Assembly: GCF_012985465.1 (NCBI RefSeq)
Contig: NZ_JAAQWN010000002.1
Coordinates: forward strand, 248,001 to 312,000
DNA length: 64,000 bases
Reading direction: 5' to 3'
Source: Pseudomonas sp. WS 5079
Lineage (GTDB): Bacteria > Pseudomonadota > Gammaproteobacteria > Pseudomonadales > Pseudomonadaceae
Under the pieces are notes generated by a model. That model was given only the letters and a program-made list of their open reading frames with translations. It did no database searches and had not been told where the DNA came from. Position 1 is the first letter of the stretch. Each line of letters begins with the position of its first letter. Both the position numbers and the translations under genes were made by a program. Shown one piece after another: positions 24,795-38,142 of the stretch.

Positions 24795-24950
24795 GGGCGG
24801 CTCCACTGGTTTCTACAACACAACAAGGCGTCATACATCGTTAAGGCATACCCAGGGATATCGGTCGCGTCCTGCAAAACTTGATAGCGAGTGCCTGCAA
24901 GAGTCTTTTCCGGTAGCATTCCCACCAGATTGACCCGCCTGGAATCCCCA

Positions 24951-25997
24951 ATGTCCGACCGCCTGACCCTGCTGCGTCCCGACGACTGGCATATTCATCT
25001 TCGCGATGGTGCTGCGTTGCCCCAAACCGTGGCCGATGTTGCGCGCACGTTTGGCCGCGCCATCATCATGCCTAACCTGGTACCTCCGGTGCGCAATGCC
25101 GCAGAAGCCGACGCCTATCGCCAGCGCATCCTCGCTGCGCGGCCGGCCGGCAGCCGCTTCGAACCGTTGATGGTGCTCTACCTGACCGACCGCACCCAGC
25201 CCGCCGAAATCCGCGAGGCCAAGGCCAGCGGTTTCGTACACGCCGCCAAGCTGTATCCGGCCGGCGCCACGACCAACTCCGACTCCGGCGTGACCAGTAT
25301 CGACAAGATCCTGCCCGCCATCGAAGCCATGGCCGAAGTGGGCATGCCGCTGCTGATCCACGGTGAAGTCACCCGTGGCGATGTCGATGTGTTCGATCGC
25401 GAGAAGATCTTCATCGACGAACACATGCGCCGTGTGGTCGAACTGTTCCCGACCCTCAAGGTGGTGTTCGAGCACATCACCACCGCAGACGCCGTGCAGT
25501 TCGTCACCGAGGCGTCGGCCAACGTCGGCGCGACCATCACCGCGCATCACCTGCTGTACAACCGCAACCACATGCTGGTGGGCGGGATCCGGCCGCACTT
25601 CTATTGCCTGCCGATCCTCAAGCGCAACACCCACCAGGTGGCGTTGCTCGATGCGGCTACCAGTGGCAGTGCGAAGTTCTTCCTCGGCACCGACTCGGCG
25701 CCCCACGCCCAGCACGCCAAGGAAGCGGCCTGCGGCTGTGCCGGCTGCTACACCGCTTATGCGGCGATCGAGCTGTACGCCGAGGCCTTCGAGGCGCGTA
25801 ACGCCCTGGACAAACTCGAGGCTTTCGCCAGCCTCAATGGCCCGCGCTTCTACGGCCTGCCGGCGAATACCGACCGTATTACCCTGGTCCGTGAAGACTG
25901 GACCGCCCCCACCAGCCTGCCATTTGGCGAGCTGACCGTTATCCCGCTGCGCGCCGGTGAAACACTGCGCTGGCGCCTGCTGGAGGAACACAAGTGA
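24951..25997 (+). CDS. pyrC: Dihydroorotase
   Basis: A 348-residue protein starting [10 protein letters not shown]. Zinc ligands His14 and His16 lie in [10 protein letters not shown], the carboxylated Lys in [14 protein letters not shown], and later His ligands in LIHGEV and FEHITT; the catalytic Asp is in LGTDSAPH. It closes carbamoyl aspartate to dihydroorotate in pyrimidine synthesis (class II, PyrC type). It overlaps rnt by 4 bases. Confidence 0.97.
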   Translation: MSDRLTLLRPDDWHIHLRDGAALPQTVADVARTFGRAIIMPNLVPPVRNAAEADAYRQRILAARPAGSRFEPLMVLYLTDRTQPAEIREAKASGFVHAAKLYPAGATTNSDSGVTSIDKILPAIEAMAEVGMPLLIHGEVTRGDVDVFDREKIFIDEHMRRVVELFPTLKVVFEHITTADAVQFVTEASANVGATITAHHLLYNRNHMLVGGIRPHFYCLPILKRNTHQVALLDAATSGSAKFFLGTDSAPHAQHAKEAACGCAGCYTAYAAIELYAEAFEARNALDKLEAFASLNGPRFYGLPANTDRITLVREDWTAPTSLPFGELTVIPLRAGETLRWRLLEEHK

Positions 25998-26665
25998 GTG
26001 AAGACCATTACGACGACGAACAGGAACACGGTGGCGGCGGTTCGCGCCATCCGATGGCCGAGCGTTTTCGCGGCTATCTGCCTGTCGTTATCGACGTAGA
26101 AACCGGCGGCTTCAATTGCGCTACCGATGCGCTGCTGGAAATTGCAGCAACCACCATCGGCATGGACGAACAGGGCTTTGTGTATCCAGAACACACCCAT
26201 TTCTTCCGCGTCGAGCCGTTTGAAGGCGCCAACATCGAAGCCGCAGCCCTGGAATTCACCGGGATCAAGCTCGACCATCCGTTGCGCATGGCCGTCAGCG
26301 AAGAAGCGGCATTGACCGATATCTTCCGTGGCGTTCGCAAGGCCCTGAAGGCCAACGGCTGCAAACGCGCGATCCTGGTCGGCCACAACAGCAGCTTCGA
26401 CCTGGGCTTCCTCAACGCCGCCGTGGCGCGCCTGGACATGAAGCGCAACCCGTTTCACCCGTTCTCCAGCTTTGACACCGCCACCCTGGCTGGCCTGGCT
26501 TATGGCCAGACCGTACTGGCCAAGGCGTGCCAGGCAGCCGGTATCGACTTCGACGGTCGCGAGGCCCACTCAGCTCGCTACGACACCGAGAAGACTGCCG
26601 ATCTGTTCTGCGGCATCGTCAACCGCTGGAAGCAGATGGGCGGCTGGGAAGATTTCAGCGACTGA
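25994..26665 (+). CDS. rnt: Ribonuclease T
   Basis: A 223-residue DEDD exonuclease: Asp/Glu in VIDVETGGF, Asp in NSSFDLGFL, and His/Asp in [12 protein letters not shown]. It trims tRNA 3' ends. Family size is normal. The ATGA overlap with pyrC suggests coupling; a strong bidirectional terminator follows. Confidence 0.97.
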   Translation: MSEDHYDDEQEHGGGGSRHPMAERFRGYLPVVIDVETGGFNCATDALLEIAATTIGMDEQGFVYPEHTHFFRVEPFEGANIEAAALEFTGIKLDHPLRMAVSEEAALTDIFRGVRKALKANGCKRAILVGHNSSFDLGFLNAAVARLDMKRNPFHPFSSFDTATLAGLAYGQTVLAKACQAAGIDFDGREAHSARYDTEKTADLFCGIVNRWKQMGGWEDFSD

Positions 26666-26687
26666 TTGAATCGCCAAATCCCACGCA

Positions 26688-26721
26688 TAAAAAAACCGGC
26701 CCTCTCAGGCCGGTTTTTTTT
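26688..26721. terminator. Bidirectional terminator between rnt and the peroxiredoxin gene
   Basis: An A run, CCGGCC-CTCTCA-GGCCGG and a run of eight T, so both convergent genes can end here. Confidence 0.9.
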
Positions 26722-26736
26722 CACCGCGAACCTGGC

Positions 26737-27339
<603 letters not shown>

Positions 27340-27506
27340 TGGTTATCTCCTGATGGTAATTGAAGTAAATGGACCGCCCTTGAGTCTGCCGCGAATTGAC
27401 GACAGGCCTGTGACGCGATCACGCTTCGTAAAGACCGACCATCATACCTGAAAAAAGCCGTTCGTCAGTGTGGGGGCCAGGGCGGGCAACGGTTTGAGAA
27501 AGCACT

Positions 27507-27535
27507 TTGACAATCATTCTCGTTAACATTAAGAT
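27507..27535 (+). promoter_or_regulatory. bfd promoter with overlapping Fur-box-like sequence
   Basis: TTGACA at 27507-27512, 17 bp, then TAAGAT at 27530-27535. The spacer region ACAATCATTCTCGTTAACATT resembles the Fur box (GATAATGATAATCATTATC) in its A/T-rich NATCATT core. bfd is known to be induced by iron shortage. Confidence 0.6.
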
Positions 27536-27574
27536 CCATCGCACTTAAGCCTTAAACCGCGATGGTTCTCCCTT

Positions 27575-27793
27575 ATGTATGTCTGCCTCTGCACTGGCGT
27601 CACCGACGGACAAATCCGCGAAGCGATCTATGAAGGTTGCTGCAGCTACAAGGAAGTGCGTGAAACCACCGGCGTTGCCAGCCAATGTGGCAAATGTGCC
27701 TGCCTTGCCAAGCAAGTGGTACGGGAAACCCTGACAAAACTGCAGGTAGCCCAGGCGGCGATCCCCTACTCGGCAGAATTTACACACGCCTGA
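27575..27793 (+). CDS. bfd: Bacterioferritin-associated ferredoxin
   Basis: A 72-residue protein with the four [2Fe-2S] ligands Cys4, Cys6, Cys38 and Cys41 (MYVCLCTGVTDGQI; SQCGKCACLAKQ). Bfd reduces the haem of bacterioferritin to release stored iron. The gene precedes bfr but has its own terminator and separate promoters. Confidence 0.96.
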   Translation: MYVCLCTGVTDGQIREAIYEGCCSYKEVRETTGVASQCGKCACLAKQVVRETLTKLQVAQAAIPYSAEFTHA

Positions 27794-27810
27794 AACAGCC
27801 TATTTTAAAG

Positions 27811-27836
27811 AACCGGACTTAGTGTCCGGTTTTTTT
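27811..27836 (+). terminator. Intrinsic terminator after bfd
   Basis: AACCGGAC-TTAGT-GTCCGGTT plus T run; separates bfd from bfr, so the two can be regulated oppositely by iron. Confidence 0.88.
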
Positions 27837-27994
27837 ATGCCTGTAATTCAAATAGTTAGGGCCAAGACGCGGAACACAAACATTCTTATTCCGATTAATT
27901 TTCATTTATTATTCAATAACTTAGGTTTGACACCAGTAATTGCGCAGCTCAAACTCCGCCCTATATACAACGAACACAGGGCAGGACCCCAATC

Positions 27995-28465
27995 ATGAAA
28001 GGCGACATCTCAGTCATCCAGCAACTCAACAAAATCCTTGCCAATGAACTGGTCGCGATCAATCAGTACTTCCTGCATGCACGCATGTATGACGATTGGG
28101 GTCTGGAAAAGCTCGGCAAGCGTGAGTACAAGGAATCGATCAAGGCCATGAAGGACGCAGACGCGCTGATCAAGCGCATCCTGTTCCTCGAAGGCCTGCC
28201 GAACGTCCAGGACCTGGGCAAGCTGAACATCGGCGAGCACACCCTGGAAATGCTCAACAGCGACCTGGGCTTCGAGCGCAAGAGCCATGCCGACCTCAAG
28301 GCCGCCATCGCCCATTGCGAAACCAAGGGCGACTTCGGCAGCCGCGAACTGCTGGAAGACATCCTCGAAGACCAGGAAGAACATATCGACTGGCTGGAAA
28401 CCCAAGTTGGCCTGATCGACAAAGTGACCCTGGAGAACTACCTGCAATCGCAAATGGGTGAATAA
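27995..28465 (+). CDS. bfr: Bacterioferritin
   Basis: A 156-residue ferritin-fold protein. The haem ligand Met52 lies in IKAMKDAD. Di-iron ligands are Glu18 ([13 protein letters not shown]), Glu near 51-region His, and EDQEEHIDW at the C-terminal part. It corresponds to BfrB of P. aeruginosa, the partner of Bfd. The A+T-rich 27840-27960 upstream region holds its promoter; I cannot fix it. AGGGCAGGACC precedes the ATG. Confidence 0.95.
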   Translation: MKGDISVIQQLNKILANELVAINQYFLHARMYDDWGLEKLGKREYKESIKAMKDADALIKRILFLEGLPNVQDLGKLNIGEHTLEMLNSDLGFERKSHADLKAAIAHCETKGDFGSRELLEDILEDQEEHIDWLETQVGLIDKVTLENYLQSQMGE

Positions 28466-28494
28466 CCCATCGCCTGCCGGTAAACATCAGGCAC

Positions 28495-28532
28495 AAAAAA
28501 GCCCCGCTCTCGAATGAGAAGCGGGGCTTTTT
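28495..28532. terminator. Bidirectional terminator between bfr and grxD
   Basis: AAAAAAGCCCCGCT-CTCGAATGAGA-AGCGGGGCTTTTT; serves both convergent genes. Confidence 0.9.
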
Positions 28533-28544
28533 ATTGCGCGCCAA

Positions 28545-28883
28545 TTACGCTTCGGTCTTGGCCGCCGCTTTTTCAGCAGCATCCTTGATCAGCGTTTGCA
28601 ACGAACCATCAGCCGCCATTTCGGTGATGATGTCGCTACCGCCGACCAGCTCACCGGCCACCCACAGTTGTGGGAAAGTAGGCCAGTTGGCGTACTTGGG
28701 CAGATTGGCGCGGATTTCCGGGTTTTGCAGGATATCGACGTAAGCGAACTTTTCGCCACACTGCATGACAGCCTGGGAGGCCTTCGCGGAGAAGCCGCAC
28801 TGCGGGGCATTCGGCGCGCCCTTCATGTAAAGCAGAATGGTGTTGTTAGCAATCTGCTCTTTAATCGTTTCGATGATATCCAT
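28545..28883 (-). CDS. grxD: Monothiol glutaredoxin
   Basis: A 112-residue protein with CGFS active site at Cys29 (APQCGFSAKA) and the glutathione-binding WPTFPQLWV and GGSDI segments. Monothiol glutaredoxins carry [2Fe-2S] clusters. The Ala/Lys-rich end (AAEKAAAKTEA) is common. It lies convergent with bfr, fitting a local iron and Fe-S theme. Confidence 0.96.
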   Translation of the reverse strand: MDIIETIKEQIANNTILLYMKGAPNAPQCGFSAKASQAVMQCGEKFAYVDILQNPEIRANLPKYANWPTFPQLWVAGELVGGSDIITEMAADGSLQTLIKDAAEKAAAKTEA

Positions 28884-28986
28884 GGAACACCTCGGCTGGA
28901 ACTTTGCGACTCACAGGTCGGCACGGTGGCGCATTGTAACGCAAAATCCCAGCGTGGTGCTCGGGCTCCCCGACAGACTCACTGCG

Positions 28987-31095
28987 TCACGCCGCCGCGA
29001 CCTGCACCGGCACGCCATTCAATGCCGCGTTGCCCGACAACTCATCCAACTGCCGCTCATCCGTCAGGTCGTTGGCACTGGCCCCCGGCTGCGCGCTGGC
29101 AATGTTCATGTGCACGCCCGGCCGGTCATGACCCCAACCGTGGGGCAGGCTGACCACACCGGGCATCATCTCCAGGCTGGCCAGCACTTGCACCTCGATC
29201 ATGCCGATCCGCGAACTGACCCGCACACGCTGCCCGTCACTGAGCTGGCGATTGGCTAAGTCATCCGGGTGCATCAGCAACTGGTGCCGCGGCTTGCCCT
29301 TCACCAGCCGGTGATAGTTATGCATCCATGAATTATTGCTGCGTACGTGCCGGCGGCCGATCAACAGCAACTCATCGACCTTGGGCAACGGCAATGCGGC
29401 AAACCGCGCCAGGTCCGCGAGGATCACTGCTGGCGCCGCCTGCACCCGACCATTGGCGGTTTTCAAGCGCGCGGCCAGGTTGGCCTTCAGCGGCCCCAGG
29501 TCCAGGCCGTGGGGATGCTCGGCCAACATCGCCACTGACAACTTGTGCGTGGAGGCGTCGCCATAGGCTCCCGCCCGCAGGCCCAGGTCAATCATCTGCG
29601 CCGGCGCCAGGGTCGGCTTGAGCGGGTTGCCGGTGCGGGCCGCAAACGCTTGGGCCAGGCCGACGAAAATCTCCCAGTCGTGCAGTGCACCCTCGGGCTT
29701 GGGCAGAATCGCCCGGTTGAAGCGCGTGACATTGCGCACTGCAAACATGTTGAAGGTGGTGTCGTAGTGATCGTTTTCCAGGGCCGAGGTCGATGGCAGG
29801 ATCAGGTCGGCATAGCGTGTGGTCTCGTTGATATACAGATCGACACTGACCATGAACTCCAGGCCGTCCAGCGCCTGCTCGAGTTGCCGCCCATTGGGCG
29901 TGGACAGCACCGGATTGCCAGCCACTGTCACAAGTGCGCGGATTTGTCCTTCGCCCTCGGTGAGCATTTCTTCGGCCAGGGCCGACACCGGCAACTCGCC
30001 ACTGTACTCGGGACGCCCGGACACCCGGCTCTGCCAACGATTGAAGTGCCCGCCGGACGTGGCCGCCACCAGGTCTACCGCAGGCTCAGTGCACAAGGCA
30101 CCGCCGACCCGGTCCAGATTGCCGGTAACCAGATTGATCAACTGCACCAGCCAGTGGCACAAGGTACCGAACGCCTGGGTCGACACCCCCATGCGCCCGT
30201 AACAGACGGCCTTGTCTGCCGCCGCAAAATCCCGCGCCAACTGGCGAATCTGCTCGGCCGGCACCGCGCATTGCGCGCTCATGGCCTCGGCGGTAAAGCC
30301 CGCGACAGCGCGGCGCACCTCGTCCAGACCATCCACCGGCAAGTGGCTGTCGCGGGTCAGGTGCTCGTTGAACAATGTGTTGAGTAACCCAAACAGCAAC
30401 GCCGCATCGCCACCGGGGCGCACAAACAGATGCTGGTCGGCCATGGCCGCCGTCTCACTGCGCCGGGGGTCGACCACCACCACTTTGCCGCCACGTGCCT
30501 GAATGGCCTTCAGGCGTTTCTCCACGTCCGGCACGGTCATGATGCTGCCATTGGAGGCCAGTGGATTGCCGCCAAGGATCAGCATGAAGTCGGTCTGGTC
30601 GATATCCGGGATGGGCAGCAACAGGCCATGGCCGTACATCAGGTGGCTGGAAAGGTGATGGGGCAACTGGTCTACCGATGTCGCAGAGAAGCGGTTGCGC
30701 GTCTTCAACTGCCCGAGGAAGTAATTGCTGTGGGTCATCAAGCCATAGTTATGCACGCTGGGGTTGCCCTGATACACCGCCACCGCATTGTGCCCATGCC
30801 GTGCCTGGATCCCCGCCAGCCGTTCGGCCACCAGGGCGAAGGCCTCGTCCCAGGGGATCGGCTGCCATTCGCTGCCCACCCGCAACATGGGTTGGTGCAG
30901 GCGATCGGGATCGTTCTGAATATCCTGTAGGGCCACGGCCTTGGGGCAGATATGGCCGCGGCTGAAGGTGTCCTGTGCATCACCCTTGATCGAGGTGATG
31001 GCAATACTGCCATCATCCGAGGTGGTGGTTTCCAGGGTCAGGCCGCAGATGGCTTCGCACAGGTGGCAGGCACGGTGATGGAGAGTCTTGGTCAT
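28987..31095 (-). CDS. Molybdopterin-dependent oxidoreductase
   Basis: A 702-residue protein starting at MTKTLHHRACHLC (31095); the longer frame from 31158 has no binding site. The N-terminal CxxCxxxC (CHLCEAICGL) plus a later Cys (GHICPKA) would bind [4Fe-4S]. Then come bis-MGD binding segments typical of the formate dehydrogenase/nitrate reductase/DMSO reductase superfamily (GGNPLASNG; DPRRSETA; VTVAGNPVLSTP) and a C-terminal dinucleotide-binding barrel (MHPDDLANRQLSDGQRVRV). No Tat signal is visible, so it looks cytoplasmic. Substrate unknown; it corresponds by order to PA3534-type oxidoreductases. Confidence 0.88.
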   Translation of the reverse strand: MTKTLHHRACHLCEAICGLTLETTTSDDGSIAITSIKGDAQDTFSRGHICPKAVALQDIQNDPDRLHQPMLRVGSEWQPIPWDEAFALVAERLAGIQARHGHNAVAVYQGNPSVHNYGLMTHSNYFLGQLKTRNRFSATSVDQLPHHLSSHLMYGHGLLLPIPDIDQTDFMLILGGNPLASNGSIMTVPDVEKRLKAIQARGGKVVVVDPRRSETAAMADQHLFVRPGGDAALLFGLLNTLFNEHLTRDSHLPVDGLDEVRRAVAGFTAEAMSAQCAVPAEQIRQLARDFAAADKAVCYGRMGVSTQAFGTLCHWLVQLINLVTGNLDRVGGALCTEPAVDLVAATSGGHFNRWQSRVSGRPEYSGELPVSALAEEMLTEGEGQIRALVTVAGNPVLSTPNGRQLEQALDGLEFMVSVDLYINETTRYADLILPSTSALENDHYDTTFNMFAVRNVTRFNRAILPKPEGALHDWEIFVGLAQAFAARTGNPLKPTLAPAQMIDLGLRAGAYGDASTHKLSVAMLAEHPHGLDLGPLKANLAARLKTANGRVQAAPAVILADLARFAALPLPKVDELLLIGRRHVRSNNSWMHNYHRLVKGKPRHQLLMHPDDLANRQLSDGQRVRVSSRIGMIEVQVLASLEMMPGVVSLPHGWGHDRPGVHMNIASAQPGASANDLTDERQLDELSGNAALNGVPVQVAAA

Positions 31096-31530
31096 GGCCA
31101 GTCTCTTTATTAGGGCTTTGGCCCGACTATGAGCCGCGCCCATCGGCGGCGCCAGCAACGTTCGCCCCGTGAATCAACGGGCATCAGGCCAGGCCATGGG
31201 TAAGCATGAGCAAATGTTTCAGAAACCTCCCACACCGCCCAGGAAACCGACCCAACCTGGCCCGGGGCCGTCATCACACATTGCAAAAGGTCGCGGCGCC
31301 AGTGTACAAATGACCCGCTGCTGTCCGTAAACAGGCCTCAAAAGTGCAATTCCCGCCCCTTTGAACACCCCTAAAAAACCGTAGCCTATTGGTAAGACGC
31401 GACATTTAGTGTCAATATCGCGCCTTCCCCTATTTCGTCGCCCCGTGCGGCTTTCGCCGCAGGTCTCGCCCGTTGTCACAATAAACAAGGCTTTGAGTAT
31501 CTGCGGTCTGTTGCAAAAAGGTAGTTAATG
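31096..31530. promoter_or_regulatory. Intergenic region upstream of argF, with a candidate ArgR site
   Basis: A 435-bp divergent region. On the minus strand a TGTCGC-N8-AA half-site, as bound by Pseudomonas ArgR, is seen near 31389-31406, with a second weaker copy (TGACAC-N8-GC-like) just before it. This would fit arginine control of argF. The rest (31160-31370) shows nothing I can name. Confidence 0.35.
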
Positions 31531-32451
31531 ATGAGCGCAAGGCACTTTCTCTCCCTGATGGATTGCACGCCCGAAGAGCTGGTCAGCGTGATCCGTCGAG
31601 GCATTGAGCTTAAAGACCTGCGTAATCGCGGCGTACTGTTCGAGCCTTTGAAAAACCGCGTACTCGGGATGATTTTCGAGAAATCGTCCACCCGTACCCG
31701 CCTGTCCTTCGAAGCCGGCATGATCCAGCTCGGGGGCCAGGCCATTTTCCTGTCGCCACGGGACACCCAACTGGGCCGTGGCGAGCCGATCAGCGATTGC
31801 GCCATCGTCATGTCGCGCATGCTCGATGCGGTGATGATCCGTACCTTCGCCCACAGCACCCTCACCGAATTTGCCGCCAACTCGCGGGTGCCGGTGATCA
31901 ACGGCCTGTCCGATGACCTGCATCCCTGCCAGTTGCTCGCCGATATGCAGACGTTCCTCGAACATCGCGGCTCGATCCAGGGCAAGACCGTGGCCTGGAT
32001 CGGCGATGGCAACAACATGTGCAACAGCTATATAGAAGCGGCGATCCAGTTCGACTTCCATCTGCGCATCGCCTGCCCCGAGGGCTATGAGCCGAGCGCC
32101 GAATTCCTGGCCAAGGCCGACGCCCGCGTACAAATCGTGCGCGACCCGAAGGACGCCGTGATCGGCGCGCACCTGGTGAGTACCGACGTCTGGACCTCCA
32201 TGGGCCAGGAAGACGAGACCGCCAAGCGCTTGGCCCTGTTCGCACCTTATCAAGTCACCCGCGAATTGCTCGACCTCGCCGCGCCGGATGTGCTGTTCAT
32301 GCACTGCCTGCCGGCCCATCGCGGCGAAGAAATCAGCCTCGACCTGTTGGACGACTCGCGCTCCGTCGCCTGGGACCAGGCAGAAAACCGCCTGCACGCC
32401 CAGAAGGCCTTGCTGGAGTTCCTGGTCCCACCGGCGTACCACCACGCATGA
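31531..32451 (+). CDS. argF: Ornithine carbamoyltransferase (anabolic)
   Basis: A 306-residue protein starting MSARHFLSL (an ATG three bases upstream is also possible). Carbamoyl phosphate binding STRTR lies near residue 54, then [12 protein letters not shown] and [10 protein letters not shown]. It makes citrulline for arginine synthesis. The length and sequence fit the anabolic ArgF rather than catabolic ArcB. It overlaps the next gene by 4 bases. Confidence 0.96.
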   Translation: MSARHFLSLMDCTPEELVSVIRRGIELKDLRNRGVLFEPLKNRVLGMIFEKSSTRTRLSFEAGMIQLGGQAIFLSPRDTQLGRGEPISDCAIVMSRMLDAVMIRTFAHSTLTEFAANSRVPVINGLSDDLHPCQLLADMQTFLEHRGSIQGKTVAWIGDGNNMCNSYIEAAIQFDFHLRIACPEGYEPSAEFLAKADARVQIVRDPKDAVIGAHLVSTDVWTSMGQEDETAKRLALFAPYQVTRELLDLAAPDVLFMHCLPAHRGEEISLDLLDDSRSVAWDQAENRLHAQKALLEFLVPPAYHHA

Positions 32452-33557
32452 GCCAGCCACTTCTGCTGAATCTACGCAATCTGGCATGCGGCTATCAGGA
32501 CCAACGGGTGGTGCAGAACCTCAACCTGCACCTTAACGCCGGCGATATCGGTTGCCTGCTGGGCTCCTCGGGCTGCGGCAAAACCACTACCCTGCGGGCG
32601 ATTGCCGGGTTCGAACCGGTGCACGAAGGTGAGATCAACCTGGCCGGCGAAGTGATCTCCAGCGCCGGCTTTACCCTGGCACCGGAGAAACGTCGCATTG
32701 GCATGGTGTTCCAGGACTACGCGCTATTTCCGCACCTCTGCGTGGCCGACAACATTGGCTTCGGCATTCGCAAACACCCGCACAAAGAGCGCGTGGTCGC
32801 CGAGCTGCTGGAATTGGTCAACCTGAAGAACCTGGGCAAGCGCTTCCCCCACGAACTGTCTGGCGGCCAGCAACAGCGCGTGGCCCTGGCCCGTGCGTTG
32901 GCGCCGGAGCCGCAATTGCTGCTGTTGGACGAACCCTTTTCCAACCTTGACGGTGAACTGCGGCGCAAGCTCAGCCATGAAGTGCGCGACATCCTCAAGG
33001 CGCGTGGCACCAGTGCGATCCTGGTCACCCATGACCAGGAAGAAGCGTTTGCCGTGAGCGATCACGTCGGCGTGTTCAAGGAAGGCCGGCTGGAGCAGTG
33101 GGATACGCCCTACAACCTCTATCACGAACCGCTGACACCCTATGTCGCGAGCTTTATTGGCCAGGGTTATTTCATCCGTGGCCAGTTGAGCACGCCGGAG
33201 TCGGTCAGCACCGAGTTGGGCGAGTTGCGCGGTAATCGTGCCTATACCTGGCCGACTGGCTCTGCGGTAGACGTTTTGCTGCGCCCGGATGACATCGTGT
33301 ATGCACCGGACAGCGCCTTGAAAGCGCAGATTGTCGGCAAGACCTTCCTGGGTGCCTCGACCTTGTACCGCTTACAGTTGCCGACCGGCGCCCAGCTGGA
33401 ATCGATTTTCCCCAGCCATGCCGATCATCAGGTGGGTGCGCAGGTGGGGATCCGCGTGGCGGCCGAACACCTGGTGCTGTTCCAGGCCTCGGGGAGCACG
33501 GCGGCGCAGATTCCGCAGGTGGAGTCCGGCGTGCGGCGCTACAGCACTGCCAGCTGA
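32448..33557 (+). CDS. ABC transporter ATP-binding protein (FbpC/PotA-like)
   Basis: A 369-residue ATPase. Walker [10 protein letters not shown] is near residue 38, the signature LSGGQQQR near 138, Walker B LLLLDEP and the H-loop LVTHDQEEA follow. The C-terminal domain from about 245 is TOBE-like ([23 protein letters not shown]), as in iron(III) and polyamine importers. No permease or binding protein is adjacent. Coupling to argF (ATGA) is the same as PA3537-PA3538. Substrate unknown. Confidence 0.88.
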   Translation: MSQPLLLNLRNLACGYQDQRVVQNLNLHLNAGDIGCLLGSSGCGKTTTLRAIAGFEPVHEGEINLAGEVISSAGFTLAPEKRRIGMVFQDYALFPHLCVADNIGFGIRKHPHKERVVAELLELVNLKNLGKRFPHELSGGQQQRVALARALAPEPQLLLLDEPFSNLDGELRRKLSHEVRDILKARGTSAILVTHDQEEAFAVSDHVGVFKEGRLEQWDTPYNLYHEPLTPYVASFIGQGYFIRGQLSTPESVSTELGELRGNRAYTWPTGSAVDVLLRPDDIVYAPDSALKAQIVGKTFLGASTLYRLQLPTGAQLESIFPSHADHQVGAQVGIRVAAEHLVLFQASGSTAAQIPQVESGVRRYSTAS

Positions 33558-33586
33558 AGAAACCGAATCCAAAATGTGTACAGGCT

Positions 33587-33692
33587 TGTGTGGGAGCCTG
33601 GCTTGCCCGCGATGCAGGCGCCTCGGGTTGTCAGCTACAGCGAGGTGATGCTATCGCAGGCAAGCCAGCTCCCACAGAGGCTCGCTCCCACA
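33587..33692. repeat. REPIN (inverted pair of REP elements)
   Basis: TGTGGGAGCCTGGCTTGCCCGCGATG at the left and CATCGCAGGCAAGCCAGCTCCCACA-type sequence at 33650-33677 on the right, in opposite orientation. A third partial copy (GCTCGCTCCCACATTTG) follows to 33695. Confidence 0.8.
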
Positions 33693-33714
33693 TTTGATCC
33701 CACCGTTATTGAAT

Positions 33715-34185
33715 TCAAGCCCGGCCAATCGGCGCAAATTTGCCCTGGGTCTGCTCGGCCAACACCGCCGCCGCCAACTCCACTTCCAAGCCCCTCCTAC
33801 CCGCACTGACAAAAATTGTCGCAAAAGGCTGTGCGCTCTCATCGATGAAGGTGCGCAAGCGTTTCTTCTGCCCCAGCGGGCTGATTCCTCCCAACAAATA
33901 GCCGGTGGAACGCTGCGCCGCCGCGGGGTCGGCCATTTCGACTTTCTTCACCCCTGCCGCGTGCGCCAGGGCCTTCAAATCCAGACTTCCGACGACCGGC
34001 ACCACCGCCACCAATAACTCGCTCTTTTCGCTGCTGGCGAGCAGGGTCTTGAACACCCGCGCCGGGTCGAGACTCAACTTCTCCGCGGCCTCCAGGCCAT
34101 AAGAGGCAGCCTTGGGGTCATGTTCGTAACTGTGGATACGATGTTCGGCGCGAACTTTTTTCAACAAGTCCAATGCGGGTGTCAT
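33715..34185 (-). CDS. ybaK: Cys-tRNA(Pro) deacylase YbaK
   Basis: A 156-residue protein starting [10 protein letters not shown] (34185). It has the YbaK fold motifs: [19 protein letters not shown] with the conserved Lys near 46, DLKALA and [14 protein letters not shown]. It hydrolyses cysteine mischarged on tRNA-Pro. The longer frame to 34314 lacks a binding site. The ybaK-glpF order equals PA3580-PA3581. Confidence 0.95.
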   Translation of the reverse strand: MTPALDLLKKVRAEHRIHSYEHDPKAASYGLEAAEKLSLDPARVFKTLLASSEKSELLVAVVPVVGSLDLKALAHAAGVKKVEMADPAAAQRSTGYLLGGISPLGQKKRLRTFIDESAQPFATIFVSAGRRGLEVELAAAVLAEQTQGKFAPIGRA

Positions 34186-34386
34186 GGGGGCTCCAGGCTC
34201 GGGGGAAACGTGGAAAAGCAGGCCACCGATTCTAGGACAAACCCAGGCAAAACGCTCTAGTGCAGGGCGCTGTGCGACGAATCCGCGCAGATCCTGGCCA
34301 CGCTCGCCGCCCATTGCGTCGCCTTGTTGCGGCGATCATTCACCGTGTTAATAGTTTGAAAATGACCGACCGTTCACTTTCGACCT

Positions 34387-34430
34387 TTGACAGCGGTGTT
34401 TCTTGTCTATATTTTTTCGTTTCCGAATAC
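34387..34430 (+). promoter_or_regulatory. glpFK promoter with GlpR-like palindrome
   Basis: TTGACA at 34387-34392 and TATTTT at 34410-34415 are spaced 17 bp. TTCG-TTTC-CGAA at 34416-34427 overlaps the downstream edge of the -10; it resembles the GlpR operator core TTCG-N4-CGAA. The rest of the 370-bp ybaK-glpF gap shows no other clear element. Confidence 0.55.
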
Positions 34431-34556
34431 TGTAGGAATCTATCCACAGTGTCCGAGCAGTAAGCCGTGACCAGGATGGGGATCCTCGTCGCGGTGAAAA
34501 TCGCGCACCGCCCGTTGTGGCACCGCGCCAGACAAGAAAAAAAATCGAGGTTTTCA

Positions 34557-36996
<2,440 letters not shown>

Positions 36997-37093
36997 GCCA
37001 CGCGCCGGACCCACTTAGGGTTGTAACTGGCAGGGAGCAGATTCCTGCGTCATCATGGGCCACTTTTTTGTACGGCAGCCCAAAGGACGCCCC

Positions 37094-37849
37094 ATGAATC
37101 TGCCTCCCCGTCAGCAGCAAATCCTCGAACTGGTCCGCGAACGCGGCTACGTCAGTATCGAGGAAATGGCGCAGCTGTTCGTTGTGACCCCGCAAACCAT
37201 CCGCCGCGACATCAACCAACTGGCCGAAGCCAACCTGCTGCGTCGCTACCACGGCGGCGCCGCCTATGACTCCAGCGTCGAAAACACCGAGTACGCCATG
37301 CGTGCCGACCAGATGCGCGATGAAAAACAGCGTATCGGCGAAGCCATTGCCGCACAGATCCCCGATCATGCCTCGCTGTTCATCAATATCGGCACCACCA
37401 CCGAATCCATCGCCCGGGCGCTGCTCAACCACAGCCACCTGAAGATCATCACCAACAACCTCAACGTCGCCATGATGCTCAGCGCCAAGGACGACTTTGA
37501 CGTGCTGCTGACTGGCGGCAATGTGCGCCGTGACGGCGGCGTGGTGGGCCAGGCCAGCGTGGACTTCATCAACCAGTTCAAGGTCGACTTCGCCCTGGTG
37601 GGTATCAGCGGCATCGATGAGGACGGCAGCCTGCTCGACTTCGATTACCAGGAAGTGCGGGTTTCCCAGGCGATCATTGCCAATGCACGCAAGGTGATCC
37701 TGGCGGCGGACTCGAGCAAATTCGGGCGCAATGCCATGATTCGCCTGGGGCCGATCAGCTTGATTGATTGCCTGGTCACCGATCAGCAGCCGGTGCCGGC
37801 GCTGGTGCAGTTGTTGAGCCAGAACAAGATTCGCCTGGAAGTCGTCTGA
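37094..37849 (+). CDS. glpR: Glycerol-3-phosphate regulon repressor (DeoR family)
   Basis: A 251-residue protein starting [29 protein letters not shown]. The DeoR helix-turn-helix spans residues about 5-57 ([21 protein letters not shown]). The C-terminal effector domain has [14 protein letters not shown] and ADSSKFGR. It represses glp genes and is relieved by glycerol-3-phosphate. Its place between glpK and glpD is standard in Pseudomonas. Confidence 0.95.
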   Translation: MNLPPRQQQILELVRERGYVSIEEMAQLFVVTPQTIRRDINQLAEANLLRRYHGGAAYDSSVENTEYAMRADQMRDEKQRIGEAIAAQIPDHASLFINIGTTTESIARALLNHSHLKIITNNLNVAMMLSAKDDFDVLLTGGNVRRDGGVVGQASVDFINQFKVDFALVGISGIDEDGSLLDFDYQEVRVSQAIIANARKVILAADSSKFGRNAMIRLGPISLIDCLVTDQQPVPALVQLLSQNKIRLEVV

Positions 37850-37884
37850 TCTGGCCCTGAGATCTCTGGCGCCTGGACCACCTT

Positions 37885-37952
37885 CATCGCGGGCAAGCCC
37901 GCTCCCACAGTTGGAATGCGTTCAACCTGTGGGAGCGGGCTTGCCCGCGATG
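37885..37952. repeat. REPIN between glpR and glpD
   Basis: CATCGCGGGCAAGCCCGC followed by TCCCACAG, and its mirror CTGTGGGAGCGGGCTTGCCC ending CGCGATGG, separated by about 17 bp. Nearly perfect arms; may end glpR transcription as a hairpin. Confidence 0.85.
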
Positions 37953-38092
37953 GCAACCTAAAGAGCAACAACCCTCTTGAGCCAGCAGCAGGCTCAATGT
38001 TCACAATTTTTCCTTTCCCCGCCCTTCGATGAGTTTTTTCAATCGAAGTCGACTGGCTGTGCCCGCGTTTATAGGCTACCATTTTCGCAAAT

Positions 38093-38106
38093 GAACATTA
38101 ATGTTC
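38093..38106. promoter_or_regulatory. GlpR-like operator before glpD
   Basis: GAACATTAATGTTC is a perfect 14-bp palindrome, extended by ATGTTCGAATTC, sharing the ATGTTCG/CGAACAT half-site of GlpR operators. It is 37 bp upstream of the glpD start. Confidence 0.5.
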
Positions 38107-38142
38107 GAATTCAAATATAAATAAAGATCGCGAGGCCAGCCG

